NCBI GenBank assembly: GCA_015075725.1
Contig: JABTTV010000001.1
Coordinates: forward strand, 3,224,001-3,288,000
Length of the DNA stretch: 64,000 nt
Origin: Anaerolineales bacterium
Lineage (GTDB): Bacteria; Chloroflexota; Anaerolineae; Anaerolineales; Villigracilaceae
Direction of reading: 5' to 3'
Part shown: positions 60,977 to 64,000 of the stretch, in pieces
Layout: each line of letters starts with the position of its first letter
Numbering within the stretch: position 1 is the first letter of the stretch
The notes under the pieces: model-generated
Told to the model about the DNA's origin: nothing
What the model saw: only the letters and a program-made list of their open reading frames with translations
Databases searched by the model: none
Made by a program: the position numbers and the translations under genes

Positions 60977-62215
60977 ATGCAGGAACGTATCGTGATTACA
61001 GGGATGGGGACTGTAAGTCCGCTGGGGTTGAACGTGAAGGAATCCTGGTCGAACGCCATTGCCGGAGTATCGGGCGTTGGACCGATCGTGCTGTTCGATC
61101 CGTCTTCGCTTCCAGTGCGGATCGCGGCTGAGGCAAGGAATTTCAAACCGGAAAATTTCATGGATGCGAAGGAAGCGCGCCGTCGCGACCGCTTCGAGCA
61201 GATGGCGGTGGCGGCATCGAAAGAGGCATTGGCTCATTCTGGTTTGGAGATCACAGAGGCAAATGCAGGACGGATAGGCATCATCATTTCTTCAGCGATC
61301 GGCGGATTGCAAACGCTTCAAGACTCCATCCTGACCAATTACACCGAAGGACCCCGCAAAGTGAGCCCGTTTATGATTCCCATGCTGATGGCGAACGGCG
61401 CTGCGGGGATGTCGGCGATCGAGTTTGGGATCAAGGGTCCGTGCTTTTCGGTCGCTTCGGCTTGCGCTTCTGGTGCGGATGGAATCGGAACGGCTTTAAT
61501 GATGCTCCGAACCGGCATGATCGACATCGCGCTGGCGGGAGCTTCCGAGGCGCCGATCACAACCACATGCGTTGCCGCGTTCGACCGCGTGGGTGCCATG
61601 TCTCGCCGCAACGACGATTTTTCGATGACGCCGCAGCCGTTCGACAAGAACCGCGACGGATTGGTGATGGGCGAGGGCGCGGCGGTGTTGGTCCTTGAAC
61701 GCGAAGCGGATGCAAAGGCGAGAGGCGCGATTATCCTGGCTGAAATGGCTGGGTACGGAGCGACGGCGGATGCATTCCATGTCACGGCTCCACACGAACA
61801 CGGCGCCGGGGGCGCGGCTGCGATGAAGATGGCGTTGGATTCTGCCAAAGCAAACGTCGATGAGGTTGGTTATATCAACGCGCATGGCACGGGGACGCCG
61901 CTGAACGACCAGTCGGAGACGCGCGCGATCAAGGCGGCGTTTGGCGATATGGCTTACAAAGTCCCGATTTCCTCCACAAAATCGATGACCGGGCACATGA
62001 TGGGTGCGACGGGGGCGTTGGAAGCGGTCTTTTGTGTGCAGGCGATCCGTGAAGGGATCCTGCCGCCAACCATCCACTATGAAACCCCCGACCCGGAATG
62101 CGACCTGGATTACATACCGAATCAGGCGCGTGAGGCGAAGATCTCGCTCGCCATCAGCAATGCCTTCGGATTCGGCGGTCATAATGCGGTGCTGGCGGTC
62201 CGAAAATACGCCTGA
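60977..62215 (+). CDS. fabF: 3-oxoacyl-ACP synthase II (FabF)
   Basis: 412 residues, condensing enzyme of fatty-acid elongation. The active-site Cys (SVASACASGADGIGTA), and the two catalytic His (NAHGTGTPLNDQSE; SMTGHMMGATGALEA) are present. It is a lone fabF without other fab genes nearby. GGAGG precedes ATG 60977; the frame further upstream has no ribosome-binding site. Confidence 0.95.
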   Translation: MQERIVITGMGTVSPLGLNVKESWSNAIAGVSGVGPIVLFDPSSLPVRIAAEARNFKPENFMDAKEARRRDRFEQMAVAASKEALAHSGLEITEANAGRIGIIISSAIGGLQTLQDSILTNYTEGPRKVSPFMIPMLMANGAAGMSAIEFGIKGPCFSVASACASGADGIGTALMMLRTGMIDIALAGASEAPITTTCVAAFDRVGAMSRRNDDFSMTPQPFDKNRDGLVMGEGAAVLVLEREADAKARGAIILAEMAGYGATADAFHVTAPHEHGAGGAAAMKMALDSAKANVDEVGYINAHGTGTPLNDQSETRAIKAAFGDMAYKVPISSTKSMTGHMMGATGALEAVFCVQAIREGILPPTIHYETPDPECDLDYIPNQAREAKISLAISNAFGFGGHNAVLAVRKYA

Positions 62216-62222
62216 TTTTTTC

Positions 62223-62251
62223 TTGTGGATTGGGAAAAGCCGTGCTATAAT
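62223..62251 (+). promoter_or_regulatory. Promoter of rplS (TTGTGG-17-TATAAT)
   Basis: TTGTGG (62223-62228) and a consensus TATAAT (62246-62251) with 17 nt between, giving a leader of about 45 nt with AAGGAAG before ATG 62303. Confidence 0.7.
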
Positions 62252-62302
62252 CCGCCCTCGCGTCACTTGGACACTCAATCATAAAAGTAAGGAAGAACGG
62301 AA

Positions 62303-62650
62303 ATGGCAGACCTGATCAAAGCCGTCGAGGCGAAGAATAACGAGAATGTTCCGCAATTATCCGCGGGCGATACGGTAAGCGTACACGTCAAGATCAAGGA
62401 AGGCGATCGCGAACGCATCCAGGAATTCAAGGGTATGGTGATCCGCCTGCGAAACAGCGGCAACAACGCGACCGTGACCGTGAGGCGCATGGCGTCGAAC
62501 GGCATCGGCGTGGAGCGCACGTTTTTGCTCCGCTCGCCGCGCGTGGACAGGATCGTGGTCGAGCGCCACGGCAAGGTCCGCCGCGCACAGTTGTATTACA
62601 TGCGTGAGCGCACCGGCAAGGGCGCGCGCATCAAGGAAAAGTTTTCCTGA
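62303..62650 (+). CDS. rplS: Ribosomal protein L19
   Basis: 115 residues, normal for bL19, which sits at the 30S-50S interface. GDTVSVHVKIKEGDRERIQ, FKGMVIRLRNSG, GIGVERTFLLRSPRVDRI and RAQLYYMRERTGKGARIKE are the family blocks. It has its own promoter and terminator. The usual trmD/rimM neighbours are absent. Confidence 0.97.
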   Translation: MADLIKAVEAKNNENVPQLSAGDTVSVHVKIKEGDRERIQEFKGMVIRLRNSGNNATVTVRRMASNGIGVERTFLLRSPRVDRIVVERHGKVRRAQLYYMRERTGKGARIKEKFS

Positions 62651-62659
62651 TCTTCCCCG

Positions 62660-62691
62660 AACTCCGATGAAATGATCATCGGAGTTTTTTT
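62660..62691 (+). terminator. Terminator of rplS
   Basis: An 11-bp stem (62660-62670 with 62676-62686), 5-nt loop and T-run, 9 nt after the stop. Confidence 0.9.
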
Positions 62692-62756
62692 GTTTCATCT
62701 GCAAGGCGGGAATTTGGCTGTGGTATCCTTGTGGGGATGAAAAATTGGAGGACGAT

Positions 62757-63467
62757 GTGGCAAAGCCTTTGATCGGTATTACAACGTTCAACGGAAAGAA
62801 CGATTACGGCAGGCCGATTTCCGGTGTCCAGCATACCTATATCCGCGCAGTGGCACAGGGCGGCGGGATTCCCATTTTGATTCCGGTCATCCTTGAGGAA
62901 GGCGACAGGGATGATTTGTACTCGCGGCTGCAAGGCGTATTGTTCTCGGGCGGGGGCGATCTCGCCATTAAATATTTTTCCGGCGAAGATCATCCCAGGA
63001 TCGCCGATGTGGATGACTTTCGCGATACGACGGAACTTTCATTGCTCAAGCAATCCGTCGAAGACGGCAAACCATTTCTGGCGATTTGCCGCGGTGTGCA
63101 AGTGATGAATGTGGCGTTGGGCGGATCGCTTTACACTCACATTCCCGACCAGTTCACCACGCTGCTGAACCATGACCAGGATGAATTCACGACCATCGCT
63201 CATCCGGTCAACATCGATGAAGCGTCGCGCATGGCGGAGATCTTCGGCGAGAATCTGCTTCAAGTCAACAGTCTGCATCACCAGGGATTGAAGGACGTCG
63301 CCTCGGACTTAAAGGTGGTTGGTCACGCGCCGGACGGCATGATCGAAGCCGTGGAATTGCCGAGCCATCCCTACGCGATGGGAGTTCAATGGCACCCCGA
63401 ATGGCTCACGGATCAGCCTGTCATGCGCAGGCTGTTCAAGTCGTTTGTGGATGCATCAAAGAAGTGA
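62757..63467 (+). CDS. Class I glutamine-amidotransferase-like hydrolase (PuuD/peptidase C26 family)
   Basis: 236 residues. The nucleophile elbow FLAICRGVQVMNVALGG, GVLFSGGGDLA and VQWHPEW (catalytic His-Glu) match gamma-glutamyl-GABA hydrolases such as PuuD. It may hydrolyse a gamma-glutamyl amide; the polyamine pathway is not otherwise present here. The GTG start at 62757 is used because GGAGG lies 5 nt upstream; the open frame extends to a TTG at 62745 with no support. Confidence 0.85.
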   Translation: MAKPLIGITTFNGKNDYGRPISGVQHTYIRAVAQGGGIPILIPVILEEGDRDDLYSRLQGVLFSGGGDLAIKYFSGEDHPRIADVDDFRDTTELSLLKQSVEDGKPFLAICRGVQVMNVALGGSLYTHIPDQFTTLLNHDQDEFTTIAHPVNIDEASRMAEIFGENLLQVNSLHHQGLKDVASDLKVVGHAPDGMIEAVELPSHPYAMGVQWHPEWLTDQPVMRRLFKSFVDASKK

Positions 63468-63510
63468 TTCGCCGCTCGTAAGCAACAAATTCCATTTTAA
63501 TCCCACCACG

Positions 63511-64000
63511 ATGTCAACATTTGAACACCCGATCGGTATCTTCGATTCCGGAGTAGGAGGTCTATCCGTCCTGCGCGAAATCAGGGCGTCGATGCCTTTT
63601 GAAAATATTATCTACCTCGGCGATCAGGGGCACGTCCCGTACGGTCCACGCCCGATGGAGCAGATCCAGTCATTCTCCGAAGGGATAACGCGATATTTAC
63701 TGGGGCGGGAATCCAAGATCGTCGTCGTTGCGTGTAATACGGCATCTGCGGCCGCGCTGAATATTTTGCGCCAGAATTTCCCGGACGTGCAATTCGTGGG
63801 CATGGAGCCCGCGGTCAAACCTGCGGCGGAAAAGACCCTGACGGGCAAAGTAGGAGTACTGGCAACACCCGCCACATTTCAAGGTGCCCTATATGCATCC
63901 GTCGTGGAGAGATTTGCGAACGGCGTTGAACTCTATCAAGACACTTGCAATGGATTGGTCCAGCAGATCGAGAACGGGAATTTGAGCGGGGATGAAACCA
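63511..64000 (+). CDS. murI: Glutamate racemase, 3' end outside window
   Basis: 163 residues are visible and the frame runs off the right edge. IGIFDSGVGGLSVLREI, GDQGHVPYGPRP, and VVACNTASAAALNILRQ (first catalytic Cys) identify MurI, which makes D-glutamate for peptidoglycan. The second Cys segment lies beyond the window or at its end. No Shine-Dalgarno is clear before ATG 63511. Confidence 0.9.
   Translation, partial: MSTFEHPIGIFDSGVGGLSVLREIRASMPFENIIYLGDQGHVPYGPRPMEQIQSFSEGITRYLLGRESKIVVVACNTASAAALNILRQNFPDVQFVGMEPAVKPAAEKTLTGKVGVLATPATFQGALYASVVERFANGVELYQDTCNGLVQQIENGNLSGDET

Overview
The window looks like a chromosomal segment of an Anaerolineae-type Chloroflexota bacterium. This is inferred from style, not from a marker-gene search. 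Three secreted lipoproteins carry SH3-like domains on Thr/Pro-rich (TPTPT-type) linkers. A SUF operon is present, with a [NiFe] hydrogenase of the group 3b (sulfhydrogenase) type, an xanthine-dehydrogenase-type molybdoenzyme and multihaem cytochromes. Several genes have a -10 box only 7-10 nt before the start codon and no Shine-Dalgarno, which suggests leaderless mRNAs. No phage, transposase or CRISPR array is seen. Both ends are cut inside genes: a lectin-like domain on the left and murI on the right.

Layout. 1-2.7 kb: end of a lectin-like protein, then an adenosine-kinase-like PfkB protein and S-adenosylhomocysteine hydrolase (methyl-cycle recycling). 2.8-6.7 kb (minus): a possible nuclease-fold protein, two tandem SH3 lipoproteins and a polytopic GT-C-like membrane protein. 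6.8-10 kb (minus): YabE-like cell-wall protein, LCP ligase and RsmA. 10-14.8 kb: TrmH-type methyltransferase, acyltransferase 3, bifunctional Nnr and an SPFH protein with a C-terminal excisionase-like helix-turn-helix. 14.9-20.4 kb (minus): molybdenum hydroxylase operon (helical unknown, FAD/2Fe-2S fusion, small membrane protein, large subunit, XdhC). 20.5-24.5 kb: class II aldolase, Nudix hydrolase, cNMP-binding histidine kinase, a small unknown and a third SH3 lipoprotein.

24.8-31.3 kb (minus) is the most unusual block. An ArsR regulator, an octahaem tetrathionate-reductase-family cytochrome, a 7-haem cytochrome fused to a cytochrome b domain, and two YeeE/YedE-type transporters (one fused to a rhodanese domain without its catalytic Cys) are arranged like one operon. 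They plausibly act together on sulfur oxyanions. 31.5-40.2 kb: an XRE-cupin regulator, SufT and a SufR-like Fe-S regulator facing a consensus promoter that drives sufC-sufB-sufD, then a Lys-rich histone-tail-like protein, sufS, sufU, a lipoprotein and a Rieske protein.

40.4-43.3 kb: GNAT, DinB, LmbE-type deacetylase and a methyltransferase. 43.4-48.4 kb (minus): cNMP-binding protein, hydB-hydG-hydD-hydA and a maturation protease, joined by overlapping stop/start codons. 48.6-50.5 kb: hisS, a GNAT and tRNA-His(GTG). 50.5-57 kb: sialidase-like BNR protein, glgA and malQ (glycogen), a Tat-exported amine oxidase and a small membrane protein. 57.3-64 kb: scpA divergent from moaC-cupin-moaD-moaE (molybdopterin for the enzyme at 15-20 kb), two GNATs, fabF, rplS, a class I amidotransferase and murI.

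Palindromic intergenic repeats (GAAGCAATCT/CTCGCAATGACA type and GAGCGAAG..GGGTCTC type) are scattered through the window. Starts were chosen from ribosome-binding sites, -10 boxes, stop/start overlaps and family N-termini, so some coordinates differ from the longest possible frame.
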